64,000 nucleotides of DNA from Garcia nutans (GCA_947685225.1 CANTUV010000009.1:9114001-9178000); one strand, 5' to 3'; counted from the stretch's first letter, positions 34,020 to 46,469 are shown. Made by a program: numbers and translations. The notes: generated by a model from the letters alone, not told the origin.

Positions 34020-37000
34020 CTATTCATGCTTCTTCTCCTTGAGCCTTCCCTTAGGGATCTTACTGAGCAGACTGGAATCCAGCCTCCGGTAGTGACCCTG
34101 GAGCTGTTCAAGTAATTTATACACAAAATCGTCTACTTGATCTTCATATCTCTCATATAGGACTGGCAAAGTGTGAGCAGCAACGAATCCTTAGCAGAAA
34201 CAAGAGAACATTCAAAACCAAAATATGCCACAGATAACTGAACTCTACATTCAGTCTCAGTGTTATTCATTTACGCAAGTATATTTGAAACTAATTTTTG
34301 TAGTTATCTTTCTACTTAGTTTTTGTCAACATCATAATAAATTATAGGAAAATAATAATCCTTTGTTGTCCAATTAAAACGTGTGATCAACTCCTGCATT
34401 TTAATACTTTTGAATTAACATATTACAAATGAAACAAATTGAAGCCAATTCGAGACCTAGTAGGATGATTATGCATGTATCATTCACCATCTGCTAAAAT
34501 TAATAGTGATAAAATAAAATAAATATTAAAAAGAAAATCATACGAATGTAATCCATCATGCGTGCAAAAGCTATCCAATAGAATGCGTCTGCATTTTTTT
34601 AAAATGATCTTTCTGAGGCTGAAGGGTTAGTTGGAATTAGTATAAAGAAAAATGCCATAAGACAATCCCTTTGTGCCAACATTATATTATTATATGGTAT
34701 ATACTTAATTAGCATGACCAGTAAAACAGATCATATGTTGATAATTAAATATTTCATTTCATCAAGACTACTAACATTTTTAGTATTCTATTTAAAAATC
34801 TTACATCAGAAAAGCACAGACGAAAAAAATGGAAAAGAAATAAAAGAATTGTTCATAAGATTAAATACAGTTATTGCAGGAAGGCAGAAGTTTCATCCAT
34901 AATTCGTAAAAACATTATTCTTATTGATACATTTAAATCTCACGACAAATTAACAGACTATTTAATTAGTAATCTTAAAGAGAATTTATCTACCTTGTTC
35001 ATTTTTTTTTTGCAAGATTTAAGATGCCAATCTCCTAAATAAGTTCTACCATTGTTACATTTATTTCTACTAATATGCAAAAAAAAAATATATATATATA
35101 TATATTATCAAAAAAAAAACCCCACAAGCTTATAATGTGTCGGCCGTGCAAAAAGTGTGTTAGACACGTGCGACAATTTTCTTTGATTGTTTTCGTTAGA
35201 CACTGTTCCATGTTTCTCACATTAGAAGCATGTCAAGCATATGCAGCGATCTGGAAAGTGCTAATGCTACAAACGTCACATTGAAGGTGTCTTTGCACCT
35301 CATAGGAAAAATAATGATGTATAGTTTGCTCTTCACATTCTTTTTTTAATGAAGATTATTTAAGAGAAATCATTTGTGCACAAAAGCAAAAAAACCCATA
35401 AATGAAAACTATTATAGTTGGCACACTCACCAATATACATAACAGTTAGGAAATTCCACCAGCTCCCAATGACAGCAGCAGCCCACAAGCCAGCTACAAC
35501 CTGAGAGAATTCCTTCCAGGAATCAATGAGTTTTCTACCACGTAACAATTTAACGCCAAGAGATAAATGTTAGGGGCTCAAATGACTAGGCTTAGATCAA
35601 AACAACAGTTGATCAGTTTTGTTTTTAGTTATCCATTTAGTGTTCCCTTTATCCTAGTTTTTGTTCATTTTTAGGATTCCTATATATTCCTATTAACATG
35701 GGAAATTAGGTTCCTTTAATTGTGGTTAGTTTTCCTTAGTTGTCGCAGGCAATTATTTTCTTTTACTTGCTTGCATTTAAATGCGAAGAAAATCAAAAGC
35801 AGCAGAATTTTCAACAAGGTTGAGTTACTAAGACCAGTTTGATTTTGCAGTTGAGGTAAGCAGCAAGATATGAACAGTCAGCAACTAGCTGCTAATCATA
35901 TAGCATTTGGTAATTCAGTAGAAAGTTGTGGCTAGATGATAATGATTAATAAAAACATGTAAATCAATTTATATAAATAAGATTTTATTTGTTTAAATAA
36001 TATTTTTAATATATATTATTTATAAGTCATAGTTTTATTTTTTATTTTCAAACATTAAATTAATAAAAAAAATTTATGTAAGATTAGAAACATAGAAAAA
36101 TATAAAATGATATGAAAATTAAATAAAGAAAAGTGATACAGAATAGGGAAAATATGGTTTGCAAGCTTTCAACCATAGCATATATTGGAGGAAAAAAAAA
36201 TGAAAGAAAAGAATAAAATGGCAATATGGGTAAATAATAGTAAAAGCAATGTCCAAATGAAATAAATATACCTTAACGCTAAGGAAAGCTAGAAAAATAT
36301 AACTGTTAGCGCTTCTTTGTTTATTTCAAATGCTTACAGTTTAAAAGAAAGAAAAAAAAAACACTACAAAATAATTGTCATAAACAAAACACATGTATTG
36401 GGTGGTAGGAGGCTTACGGTTGAGTCATAAATCTTCGACCATGAATCCAACAACCCACCAAAACTAAGAGATCTTAGAGTTCTTTCAAACGAGTTCTAAG
36501 AGATGCAGAAATCGATCTTTATGATCTCTAGATATAATTTTATGTCCACTAAAACAGACCCATGACTAGATCATAAGCTGGAGACCATAACAATAGATGG
36601 ATAATATATATTTCACATTGAGTAGAAATTTAATGCTAAATGCTAAATATTTTCTTTTTTACTTTTTGGATACAATGGAAATTTATAATGAGAGATTATT
36701 TTAAAATTTTTGAGTTCCCAAACTCCACTGCAAGATAGCCCAAGGTTAAACATTTTCCCTTTGCATTTCAAAATTTTGCATACATGCATGCATGACAATG
36801 AACATACGCTTGTCTCTTCTATGAATTTATTTTCTTCATTTAAATATTGTTGTTTTCATTTCAATTTACATGCATGCATTATTTGCAATAGAAAAGAAAC
36901 TATCACCAATAGTAGCTCATTAGTATTAAACAGAAGTACAACGAAATTTCATTGTGGTATATGCAGGTATATGACCAGGTTTTAGATGTGTAGATGCAAT

Positions 37001-39444
37001 AAATAATCACCAAGCATCAACAAGTAACCAGATGACGATTCCATTTGTACCCTCAAATTAAAATTTTTATGTATTTGTCATAATTAAATCTAATAAGTTT
37101 TCAGGAGAAGATTTCTTCCATTTGAAATTGCTACTGACTGACATAGTTCATAAAGATTTCTTCCATTTGAAATTGCCACTGATTGACATAGTTCATGATT
37201 CTCACACAGGTAAATTCACCAATTCTATCAGCACTTTGCTACTGAAAATTCATAAAAACTCAATTTAATTTGAAAAAGGTAAGGAGGGTGACATTCCAAC
37301 TGTGAACCTGTAAAATTTCTGATATAGCAGTCCATATATGCTATTTCACACAAACTAATACATGCAAAAGCAGATGATTCCAGTGCTCATAATTTAGGGT
37401 CATTAGGAAGATTGCCAAAGAGTTGCAACATCAAAATTTATAACAATCTCAATATGCCCTCAACGATCTTTTTGAAACAAAAATTTACTCGTTTGATATA
37501 TTCACAATGAATTGAAGTTGCTATGTTGAAAGTTTTAAATTTAGACATACATGAAGCCAACTGTTCTCACTACTCAAACTTATGGTGGGTAACAAGACTT
37601 CAATAATTAACAGAAACAAATTCAATCTGCATGGATATATTGGCAAAACCAGAAACTTAATTGAGTTTCAATAACCACTTTTAATTATATTTCCCAATGT
37701 ACATAATCATTTGCCTAAAGTTGATTGTTCAAATTCTAGTTGCCCGAGAGGAAGTTCATGGTAGGAAAGCTCCCGTATATTTCTCAGGAAACTATTTATG
37801 TTACCTATCAACTACACTATGAGGATTATATATAGCCCTAATGCTTAGGAGTGTTTGAGTCTATATATACAAGGGATTTGTAATGCTTTAAGTAAGCATT
37901 GTTATTGAATAAAAATAATCAGCAATTATGCTATTTCGAGTTAGGTAAAATTCAATTCAATCCTAGGTGTGATGCCATGAGATCTTGCACCTCCAAGAAT
38001 GTTTAGATGTGAAGCTTAAACTATTTTATCTTATATTACTATTCATACTACTGTTCATAGCACTTTAATTTCTCCGATACAGCCACACAATTCGCTGTTA
38101 TTACTTAATTTCATTTCCAAACTGTGCGCATTACAAACCCTAGCCTCTACTCTATAGTTTCTACTCATCCTAACCTCCATTATATAAAATCCATCCCTTT
38201 ATAATCAACCCTCCAACCCGTCCTGTGTCACTCAGCTAATAGCGCACTAAGAACTGCATATATTTTCTAATTTCAACTAAAAAATATTAAAATTTATTGA
38301 AGAATCTTTGTAATGCATTCTAGATGTTTAGTCATGAGAAAACATCTCTTCGCTATTGAATATCAGGTCAAGCACCAGCATATGCAAAAGTCAATTCTGA
38401 AACATGCACATGATCCTTCTCCACATAGTTGAGAACATATTCATTCCTTGTGCCGAAGGGGCATCCCTAGTGCATGAGACTCCCCATTTACAAGGGTTAA
38501 GGGTGGGTTACGTATCATATGCAGCCTTTCCTCTGCCTTTTACAACAGAAAGGCTGTTTAACAACTCAAAACCATGACCTTCACGTCACAGAACACTCTT
38601 ACCATCATATTAAGGCTCACCCTCATCAATGTTTCAAAAATATGCTGGCAAAATTCAAATGGTTGGAGGAATAAGAAGAGAGTACAAAATTTCCAATATG
38701 CAGCAAAGGAAAGTTTATCAAGAAAACTTCAAAATTTCAAACATACCAAAAGAAATTGTTTCAAATTTCCTCCACATGATATATCCTGAAGAAACTGCAA
38801 AGCACGGTTTATCTCTTGACCAATTGATCTGCCAATATTGACAAATACCTCCTCTGGTAGCACAAAGCGGGGGACCTTAGATGGAGATCTGTTGGTATGG
38901 AACATTTATTATAAAACAGAATAATATTAAGTTATTGACAATGCTATATAACACACAGCATAAAATAATAATAATTTTTACTTGCCTGTTAAATAATCCT
39001 GAAGCATTCGTCCAAACAAACTGAACAACCATAGCAAGGACCAGTGCAAGGAACACTAGAGTCAAAAAATGGTAATTAAGCCATTCAAATAGCACCCAGA
39101 TGGTTGTTGCACCAGTTAGCACACTAGCTGAGATCTTTTTATTCCTCCATAGGAGAACATCAGCAGCTGTAGGATATTGGGTAGAAAGACAAATGAGGCA
39201 ATATTAAGTATTGTAGCAATGAGAATTGGCAAAAGAAAGAGAGTGAGAGAGAGATGATCCTACATTTTCCACCTCCCAGAAGATGATGGACTGGCTTCTG
39301 ACGTCCAAACAGCCGATTGAAACAAGAAGTTACTGAACTTGTCTCTTCTTCAAAAAATGATACAGATTTCTGCTTCTGAACACTATCTGCGAGGGTTTCT
39401 ACTAAGTTATTGAAAATGCTTTCTGCTGTTTTTTTCTCAGCCAT
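34020..39444 (-). CDS. Reticulon-like protein (RTNLB family), 5 exons, 247 aa
   Basis: Exons on the minus strand are 39444-39264, 39166-38986, 38888-38747, 35500-35431 and 34189-34020 (TAG); lengths 181, 181, 142, 70 and 170 nt total 248 codons. The protein starts MAEKKTAESIFNNL and has FNRLFGRQKPVHHLLGGGKS, then the reticulon domain. That domain holds one hydrophobic hairpin (about residues 78-112), a loop with SPSKVPRFVLPEEVFVNIGR, and a second hairpin (about 165-200, VVAGLWAAAVIGSWWNF). It ends in KKHE, a dilysine ER-retrieval-type tail. Reticulons shape tubular ER membranes. Intron 1 (97 bp) and introns 3 and 4 (3246 and 1241 bp) are GT-AG; intron 2 (97 bp) is best read as GC-AG. No stop or frameshift interrupts the model, so it looks functional. 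The family member number cannot be set. Confidence 0.9.
35568..35860. mobile_element. Possible Copia-type LTR fragment in intron 3
   Basis: Starts TGTTAGGGGCTC and has the TATATTCC, TTAGTTTTCC and GAAAATC-rich style of short Copia LTRs. It lies just inside intron 3. No target duplication was found. Confidence 0.3.
37108..37197. repeat. 45 bp tandem duplication in intron 3
   Basis: AAGATTTCTTCCATTTGAAA..GACATAGTTCAT occurs twice in a row (37108-37152 and 37153-37197) with two or three differences. Confidence 0.8.
37780..37975 (+). mobile_element. Possible Copia LTR fragment in intron 3
   Basis: TATATATACAAGGGATTTG, TAATGCTTTAAGTAAGC and TTATTGAATAAAAATAATC give the TATA-to-poly(A) order typical of short Copia LTRs. 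Boundaries are not resolved. Confidence 0.35.
38454..38624 (-). mobile_element. Au-type SINE in intron 3
   Basis: On the minus strand it starts GAGGGTGAGCCTTAATATGATGG, an A-box-like tRNA start. A B-box-like GGTCATGGTTTTGAGTT follows, then AAACAGCCTTTCTG, GGCTGCATA and CCCTTAACCC.. to GGGATGCCCC. This order matches the plant Au SINE, diverged. It lies in the same orientation as the reticulon gene. The exact 3' end and target duplication are uncertain. Confidence 0.6.
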
Positions 39445-40890
39445 TTTGCAACCTTCAAAAGAAAGGAAAATTATTACTATAAATTGAACTCCTGAATCCC
39501 ACTCTCACACACACACACACAAAAAAAAAAGGACTCTTGAGAGGTAGATTTAAAAAAGAAAAGAGAGAAAAACTAGTTTTAGAGCCAAAGTAAGAGTTTT
39601 AGCTGAGAACAATTGCTGTAACTCTGTAATTGAGAACAATAATTTAAAAAATTTATCTAAAAGTTGGTTAAAAGGGAAAACAGTTTCCTTAAGTTTACAT
39701 GAAAGGCGAAGCACTACCAGAAAGGCACAAATTAAATCCCAGGAACTCGCCAGCTGAACTGTAATTAAATAGGTAAAATACAGAAATTGTTGTAATCCTA
39801 AATTAAGTAAAATAATAAAATAATTCTGAGAAGAAGTCATTACAGCATTGTAAAATAAGAATAGAAAACTGAATCCAGCTCATGCGCAAGTTCTTGAATA
39901 ATTGAAAGAAAAGATTGCAAACCAAATAATACCAACATCCAAAGTTGGTAAATTGTTGGCTTCCTGAACTTTTTGCTAGTTATTCAAGGTGTTATATATT
40001 TGCTCAGCTAGAAAGCCTTAGAACACCTGAATTTGCTTAGATGCTTGAATCTATCTTGGAAAATCCCATAGAAGAAGATATAAGACCAAACAGCAAATAT
40101 ATGAATTGAATAGATTCCATTAAACTGAACACAAGCCCATTGCCAGTACATTTCCAGTTAAGGAGATCAAATCAATAATATATCAACTTTTCTTTTTTAC
40201 TCATAAAAAGCATAAATATTTAAGGCATTTTCCCTCTTAAATTGTTGTTCAATTTATTTATTTCTTTTTGATATTTCTTTCAAATTCAAACACAAAAATT
40301 TAATTGATAGCAGAATACAGAGTATTAAGTACTCAATTTTGCTAGAAAACGTAAAAAAAATATATTCCAATGCGAAATTTTTCTTTATTGTATTCAATTC
40401 TTCTTAAAATTTAAACTAAAACCAATAAATATTTTGAACCTAAAAAAACTTATTTTAGTCCTGAAACAAAAGAATTTAAGAAACAGATAATTCAAACCCT
40501 AAATTATTCATCAACGGCTTTTACTTACAAAACAATCATCAAAGAATTGGAAAAAAAAAAAGAAAAGAAAAATTAGCTAAGCTAAGATAAAAAATAACAA
40601 ACCAGAAAAGTAAATAGCAATCACCACTCAACGTGCTTAAGAAATAAAGAGAGAGAATTCATGAAGAGTATAAATTATACTAAGACACATCTTAATTTTT
40701 TAAAAAAATAAAAGAAAAAACAAAAAAAGAAGAGGTAAAGAGCAATACCCAAATGGAGAGATTGAAAGAAGATGTATAGAAGGGTGTTTTGAGTTTAATA
40801 GTTGATGGTGGCAAATACAATTAATAAGAGCTTGTAGCAGCAAGGAAGAAGAAGAAGAGAAGAGGACAATGTCTATGCAGTATAAATAAA
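39445..40890 (-). promoter_or_regulatory. Likely 5' leader, leader intron and promoter of the reticulon gene
   Basis: Just before the ATG the minus strand reads TTTCTTTTGAAG-GTTGCAAA, a good acceptor, suggesting an intron in the 5' UTR. A CT-rich stretch at about 40860-40750, with a possible donor TTTGG-GTATTG near 40752, could be the first leader exon. A TATTTATA element on the minus strand near 40879-40886 is placed as a TATA box would be. All of this is inferred from position. Confidence 0.35.
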
Positions 40891-40999
40891 AACAAAATAA
40901 ATAAATAAATAAATAAAATTGGCCAGAATAACTGTGCCGACTTGACTGAAACGGGAAGAAGGGGCCACAGCCATAGGCCAATTTGCGCATGTACTCCGC

Positions 41000-41682
41000 T
41001 TCACTTCAAAACTCGTTTTAAGAATAATCATACACAAATTAAAATAATTATTAGTAGTTATAAATTAAAAAATATATATATTATTTAGTTAATTATTTTT
41101 TTATTTTTTATTAACTATTAACCTCATTTTATAAGAATAAATTTAAATTTTTATAATTAATATTATTTTAAATTTATAAAAATAATTATTAAAATATAAC
41201 AAAAAAAAATTTATACAATATTTAAAATAACATGGAGAGAATATTTTAAAAAATTGAGATTTTTGTAATTATAAGTTGTAAAATATTATATCCGCTTTAC
41301 ATATATGAACCCGCAGAAATACATTGTCTCAATTTATTAGGAATGCACTGCTATATTTTTTTTTAACTTAAATACTCTTATATAAAAAGATAAATATGAA
41401 TTTTTTTTTTCAAAATCACCAAAATACTAAACAAAAATACTAAAAGTACATCATTCCCTTCAACATTTACTTCTTTAAATATTTTTTATTTTAACAATTT
41501 TCATCAATAATTCCTAACTTTACAAAATTCAAGTCTCATCATCCTTTTCATTTAGTATTATCATCATTTTTTTACAAGTTTTAAAGATAATATCTTAATC
41601 CAACAATGATTTATACATAAATAATGAGTTTAAAATATGTAATATGCTTTTTTTTTTTTTGCATTTCAACTATTGTATTTGT
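41000..41682. other. AT-rich intergenic, no gene recognised
   Basis: Runs of A and T with short inverted stretches. No reading frame or terminal repeat is supported. Confidence 0.4.
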
Positions 41683-42118
41683 TGACACGTAGTCAGCTCT
41701 AAACTACCAAACACATGTTACTTGATCGGTTATAATATAGTTGGCCATTGTGGCTAACCAAATAAAAAATGGTTGGCCATTGTGGCCAACTCACACAGCA
41801 CAAACTAATGTTCTCAAAATACATAAATATTTGAGAGAATAAAATCTTTAAAAAATGTTATTGATTGAATTATTAATGAATACAATGATTGTAAATGGTT
41901 ATATTTATAGGCATAAACAATTAAGTCCTAAAGGAAATAGAATTAAACAAATAAAAATATTAAAATAACAAGGACAAATATAAATACTAAAAGGACTAGG
42001 ATTAAGAAAATAATTATTTTAGAAGGAATGGGATAAGAATCATAGAAACACTGGGATTAAAATTAATAAGAAGAAAATTCAAATTATATATATATATATA
42101 TATTAACGCTCTGCGTCA
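41683..42118 (-). mobile_element. Copia-type LTR remnant
   Basis: 436 bp bounded by TGACACG at 41683 and GCGTCA at 42118, with short TGAC/GTCA inverted ends. On the minus strand a purine tract TTTTTTCCAAGTGGAGGAGAT (42139-42119) directly precedes the LTR, as in Copia elements. It includes the palindrome GTTGGCCA-TTG-TGGCCAAC (41772-41790). The internal region is lost after a few tens of bases. Confidence 0.5.
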
Positions 42119-42133
42119 ATCTCCTCCACTTGG

Positions 42134-43370
42134 AAAAAACTCATCTTTGGGGGGAGTTGAATTGGTTGGTTTGAAGAATGATGGCAAATTTAAAATTCAA
42201 AACTCAAAATTAAATAAACAAGGCACCTACAAAATGGAAACATGTGTTTTACAATCTTAAAATTTAAATAATAAAATTAATACCATTCAGTCATTCATAA
42301 CAAATTAAATAATCCAAATATATGATTAATCATCACAAAAAATAATAAATTAAGGTTTAATAAAAGAAAATTAAAATTAATCACAAAAATTGCAATCCAT
42401 AAGCAAATCTTAATATTAACCCATTAACAAAATATAGGGCACGATGCATACGACGGTCCTGCTAGCCAGTTAGTGGGTGAGGGTCAAGGGAGCAACACCC
42501 CTTATGGGGGATTAGAGGTAGTGCCCCCCGAAAGATAAATGATTTACCATACTCATTGAATGAGTTGCTGCCTCCAGAATATAAATTAGAGTTTTAAATC
42601 ATAATTTAGAGTTTAATCCTAAAACTAGGGTTTTGATTACCAATTTAAGGTTTGATTGATGGAATGGGGATCAAATCCTAAAACTAGGGAATAGGGATCA
42701 AATCCTAAAATTAGGGTTTTACTGTATGATCAAACCAAATAAAATGAAGTAAGATGAATCTTGCAAAGTTACAGAATAAACAAAGTTTTAACTTGTTAAA
42801 TTAAATAAAGAAGATTAGAAGTGACCATACTAACATTGTTGGTTCCACCAAAAATTTGAATATTAAGACAAGCCTATGATTTGAATTGTATAATTTACTT
42901 TTGCCTTGAACAAATCTTGTAGGTTTGGGTTAACGAGCTTTGGTTGGTCAATGTCATTCAAAATTTGTTGTGTCTTTTAGCTTCTATCTATTGGTGTTCA
43001 TTACTCTCAATCTCTTTTTCTTTTACTTATTGTTTCTGCCTAATTATTGTCGTTTACTTACTGATTGTGGCTTAGGATTTTTGTTGCTATTTGATTTGTT
43101 AATTATTTCTCCCTCTTCTGTTGATTATAACTTTTTTTATTTATAAGCAGCAATTAAGGCAACTTTTAGTTCATCAATCCTAATCTAATTCAAAAACCCT
43201 TTGCTTATCTGAATGCTTTTGAGTTTAAACCTAATTAGGATGCCTAATTTTGCATGGAAACTCAATTAAAGCTGGTGTTTAAGACTCATAGCGAACTGGT
43301 CTTGTCCAATTCGCTATGGTCAGACCTCTTAATAGTCTATGAGGTAGACCAAAATTAAGGGTTTGCAGTC
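42134..43370. mobile_element. Tat-like LTR remnant
   Basis: Shares several phrases in order with the solo LTR at 287-2629: GGCACCTACAAAATGGAAACATG, ACTAGGGTTTTGATT repeats, TTGTTGGTTCCACC, and a terminal AGACCAAAATTAAGGGTTTGCAG resembling GGTCAAAAATTAAGGGTCTACA. A GC-rich patch at 42440-42530 has no clear match. No TSD was found. Confidence 0.5.
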
Positions 43371-43554
43371 TTGCCCCCCTGCTTGAATGATCTTGAATTT
43401 ATTCAGAGAGTGAAAGAAATTTGCCTTGATAGGCTTCAAGATAAGTTTGAGCTAGTTCAAAAAAAGCTGGGCATTTTGATAGATTGGGTTATGGACCCAA
43501 CATATTTTGTTTTGGATTCTAGACCCATGAGTTGGTTTGGTTTGGGTTCTAGAC

Positions 43555-43795
43555 CCGTAAATTGGCTAGGGTTCTAGACCTAAACTTATTTGGGTTATGG
43601 CCCGTAATATCTTGGTTTGGGTTCTAGACCCGGACTGATTTGGATTTTGGACTCGCAATATCTTGGTTTGGGATCTAGACCCGAATTGATTTGGGTTCTG
43701 AACCCATAATATCTTAGTTTGGGTTTTGGACCCAGACTTGTTTGGGTTCTGGAACCACAATATCTTATTTTGGGTTCTAGACCAGCAATATCTTG
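43555..43795 (-). repeat. 51 bp minisatellite, about 4.7 copies, open as 17-residue units
   Basis: AATATCTTGG-like starts recur at 43606, 43657, 43708 and 43759, exactly 51 bp apart. Units carry TTTGGGTTCTAGACCCG and ATTTGGGTTCTGGACCC. The minus strand is open over 43566-43760 with a repeated QNPNQSGSRTQTKIL peptide. More degenerate copies run back to about 43480. No known protein is suggested. Confidence 0.75.
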
Positions 43796-44345
43796 TAAAA
43801 ATTAATTTTAAAGGTCAGCAAAAATTTTGGCTATTTTTTAGTTGTCTGCTATGTTATATACCTCCTTATATACTCTTGCTCCCTACGTGAAAAAATATTT
43901 TTACCGATAAAAAATATTTTTAGACATGCATAAATTTAAACCAATCAGTAAATATCAATTCATTGTGTGCATGTAACTCCGTGATTATGATCATCTTGTG
44001 ATTCTAATATTAGTTGCATTATTTATTCAACTGCTCCAATAATGGCCAAAATATCATATACCTTTCTATTTTCTTTTCTTGTTTGTTTATGCTTTTGTTG
44101 TGCTTTTCTTTTCTTTTACTTTTTTTTTTGCCCCCCCCCCCCCTTTTTTTTAATATGTGCTTTCTTTTCTTTCAATTCACTTTTGAATTTGGTCTTATCC
44201 TTGAGTTCTTTAGCAAGCTAATTCCCTATATAAACAAACACGATCCAATTTATTCATCACTTTCATCTAGAGCTTTAAAAATTTCTTTTGCCTTCTAAAA
44301 TCCTTCATTTGTAAACTTCCCAAATCATTAATAAATTATTCATAA
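43796..44345. other. No gene recognised; homopolymer tract
   Basis: AT-rich sequence with a T-run, C13 and T-run block at about 44120-44152. Open stretches here are of low complexity. Confidence 0.4.
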
Positions 44346-44516
44346 ATGGCAAGTAGTCAGCATTCTTCTAGGATTGGATCCCATTCAAATGTTGAGCTTC
44401 TTGAACATAATCGAGTTCACAAACATGGGATGGTTTCTTGTTTAACTGGGATGCATCTTTACTGTAGTGCAGGTGAAAATATTGAGTTAAACATTATCTT
44501 TATGCAGTTTTAAATC
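44346..44516 (+). other. Short open frame, possibly an exon of the disrupted gene
   Basis: ATG at 44346 opens MASSQHSSRIGSHSNVELLE and continues 56 codons. A possible donor GCAG-GTGAAA lies at about 44470. It lies upstream of the plant-mobile-domain remnant on the same strand and might be its first exon, but no motif confirms this. Confidence 0.25.
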
Positions 44517-44888
44517 ATTGGCAGCACAAAACTTTTAGTAAAAGTAATGATGAAAATGAAAATTAACGAAGATTAATTAAAATTACATTAAAAATGAAAA
44601 TTCATGTGTCATGAAACAACTTTCTAGGATCTATTTAGCAAAATTCTTGAAAAAAATAGACAAATTTAATATTAGCATAATAATTTATAAGCAGGAAAAT
44701 ATAAATAAAATATTTAAAGTAAAATACTAGACCTTATGCACAAAGAGAAAATTATCAAAGTGCTAAAAATAAATTTTTAGAACTTATTTACTTACTTCAC
44801 ATGGACATACCTATTTTGGTGACAACCAAACTGTTGTGTGGTTCATGGCGGAGGGTGAGTTTATAAAGCCTGCCAGTGGTATAATAAA

Positions 44889-45323
44889 GTGCCTCCTCCG
44901 TTGAAGCGGATGATGCGAGAGTATGACTTTGAAGATTTTGTCATGCAATTGTCGTTGCAAGGATTCTAGATAGACAGAAGCATGATCCAAGCACTTGCGA
45001 AACAGTGGATGGACACTAGCTATACTTTCCACCTGCCGGAGACAGAAGCATGATCCAAGCACTTGTGAAACAGTGGATGGACACTAGCTATACTTTCCAC
45101 CTGCCGGTGGGAGAAATGATTATCTACCCAGTTGACTTCACTGCGATAATGGGTATCTAATATCATGGGATCCCAGTCCCTTTTACCAATGACATTCTAA
45201 CTCGCGATGAAATTCGGCAACTGATAGGCATGAGGCCTTCATCAAAGGAGCCATTCAAGATAAAATATGGACCTATTCAGGAATATTGGATGAATTACAC
45301 TGGCCAATGTGCAATGTAAGGAC
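44889..45323 (+). pseudogene. Plant mobile domain (PMD) pseudogene, interrupted
   Basis: The plus strand reads VPPPLKRMMREYDFEDF, then IDRSMIQALAKQWMDTSYTF, HLPVGEMIIYPVDFTAIMGI and VPFTNDILTRDEIRQLIG. This matches the start of the plant mobile domain (aminotransferase-like family, as in MAIN/MAIL proteins and some Mutator-like and gypsy elements): a HTFHLPVGEMTIT-type core followed by a GLPVDG-type loop. In-frame stops and a 68 bp duplication break it. It ends exactly at the TG start of element C's LTR. Whether it was a host gene or transposon-borne is unclear. Confidence 0.65.
44972..45107 (+). repeat. 68 bp tandem duplication in PMD pseudogene
   Basis: AGACAGAAGCATGATCCAAG..CCACCTGCCGG occurs at 44972-45039 and 45040-45107 with one C/T difference. 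The unit is not a multiple of three, so it shifts the reading frame. Confidence 0.9.
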
Positions 45324-45683
45324 TGTAATATCCCAAATTATACCCTAAAATTTTTTAAAATATTATTTGTTGAGAATTAATCATATGATTTTTAGTGTAT
45401 ATTTAATTAAGTGAAAAGATAAGAGGAAGGAAGATGTGTATATGTAATGGTCAAGATTTTCAATAGGGACATTTTAACTAATAATAAAAAATTGATAGTG
45501 TATAGTGACAAAAGTATTGTGGATAAATGCTATATGTAGAGAAGAGTAAATTGTGTATCTTAAAACTTTAATGAAGAGAGTATTGTTACTGTTTTATGAG
45601 ATTAAAACTCGATTTAAAGCCAACGGTTAAGAATGAGGGTGCACCATAGTTATGATGAGCATTCCCTCACTTGATTAAAATAT

Positions 45684-45714
<31 letters not shown>

Positions 45715-46174
45715 AAATGTGTATTTGTGTAGCAATTTCTTTCTTCCTTCTTCTCTCCACGCCACCATCACCAACACCACCAAAGTTTCTTCTTTCTTCT
45801 TTCTTTCCATGATTTGAATCAAAACTTAAGATAAGATCACATCTAAATATAAGTGTTGAGAAGATTAAGTTGGAAAAGTGGTGATTATCAACAAGGTATG
45901 TGCTTTTGATTTATACTTTGCAAAAATATGAATTTTTATGAGTTTAAATGATTTAATTAACTGATTGAGTTATGTATAATGATATATTTCTGAGAATTGA
46001 AGAGTTTGATGTTGTTTTTATCCATTTGAAATGGATGAAAGGTTGATTAAGTGAAGTTGTAGTAACATATTTGATACTGTTTATGTCAAAATATTGAGTT
46101 TGATACATTGTTTTCTTAGATCTTCAATATGTGTGTGTTTAATGAAGTTAAAAGTGAAAAATACATGTGTTTGG

Positions 46175-46469
46175 GATGCCACAGGCGTGGCTTATAGGTG
46201 CCATGGGCGTGGCATCAAAGTTGAAATTGTTGGAGGAAGAATTACTCCGAAAACAGACCCAAAATCAATGCCACGGTCGTGGCAAATGAGTGCCACGGTC
46301 ATGGGATGAAAAACGTGACTGTTTCTTTACGAATTTTTATAAAACAGAACACTTTTCAATGTCACGGTCGTGGCCCCTTGAATGCCACGACCGTGGGGTC
46401 TTCAAACTTCTTGTACAGCTTCATTTGGGATCCCACGGGCGTGGGGTTGAGATGCCACGGCCGTGGGGT
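46175..46469. repeat. GCCACGGYCGTGGC palindrome cluster
   Basis: Eight half- or full-palindromes in about 300 bp: GCCACAGGCGTGGC, GCCATGGGCGTGGC, GCCACGGTCGTGGC, GCCACGACCGTGGG, CCCACGGGCGTGGGG and GCCACGGCCGTGGGG. Spacing is irregular. The core differs from the GACACGGCC clusters of other LTRs but keeps the CACGGCCGTG centre. Confidence 0.85.

Noticed and set aside
42440..42530. Inserted plastid or mitochondrial DNA, because of higher GC
   Set aside because: I recognise no organellar gene or rRNA sequence, and the flanks read as one LTR remnant.
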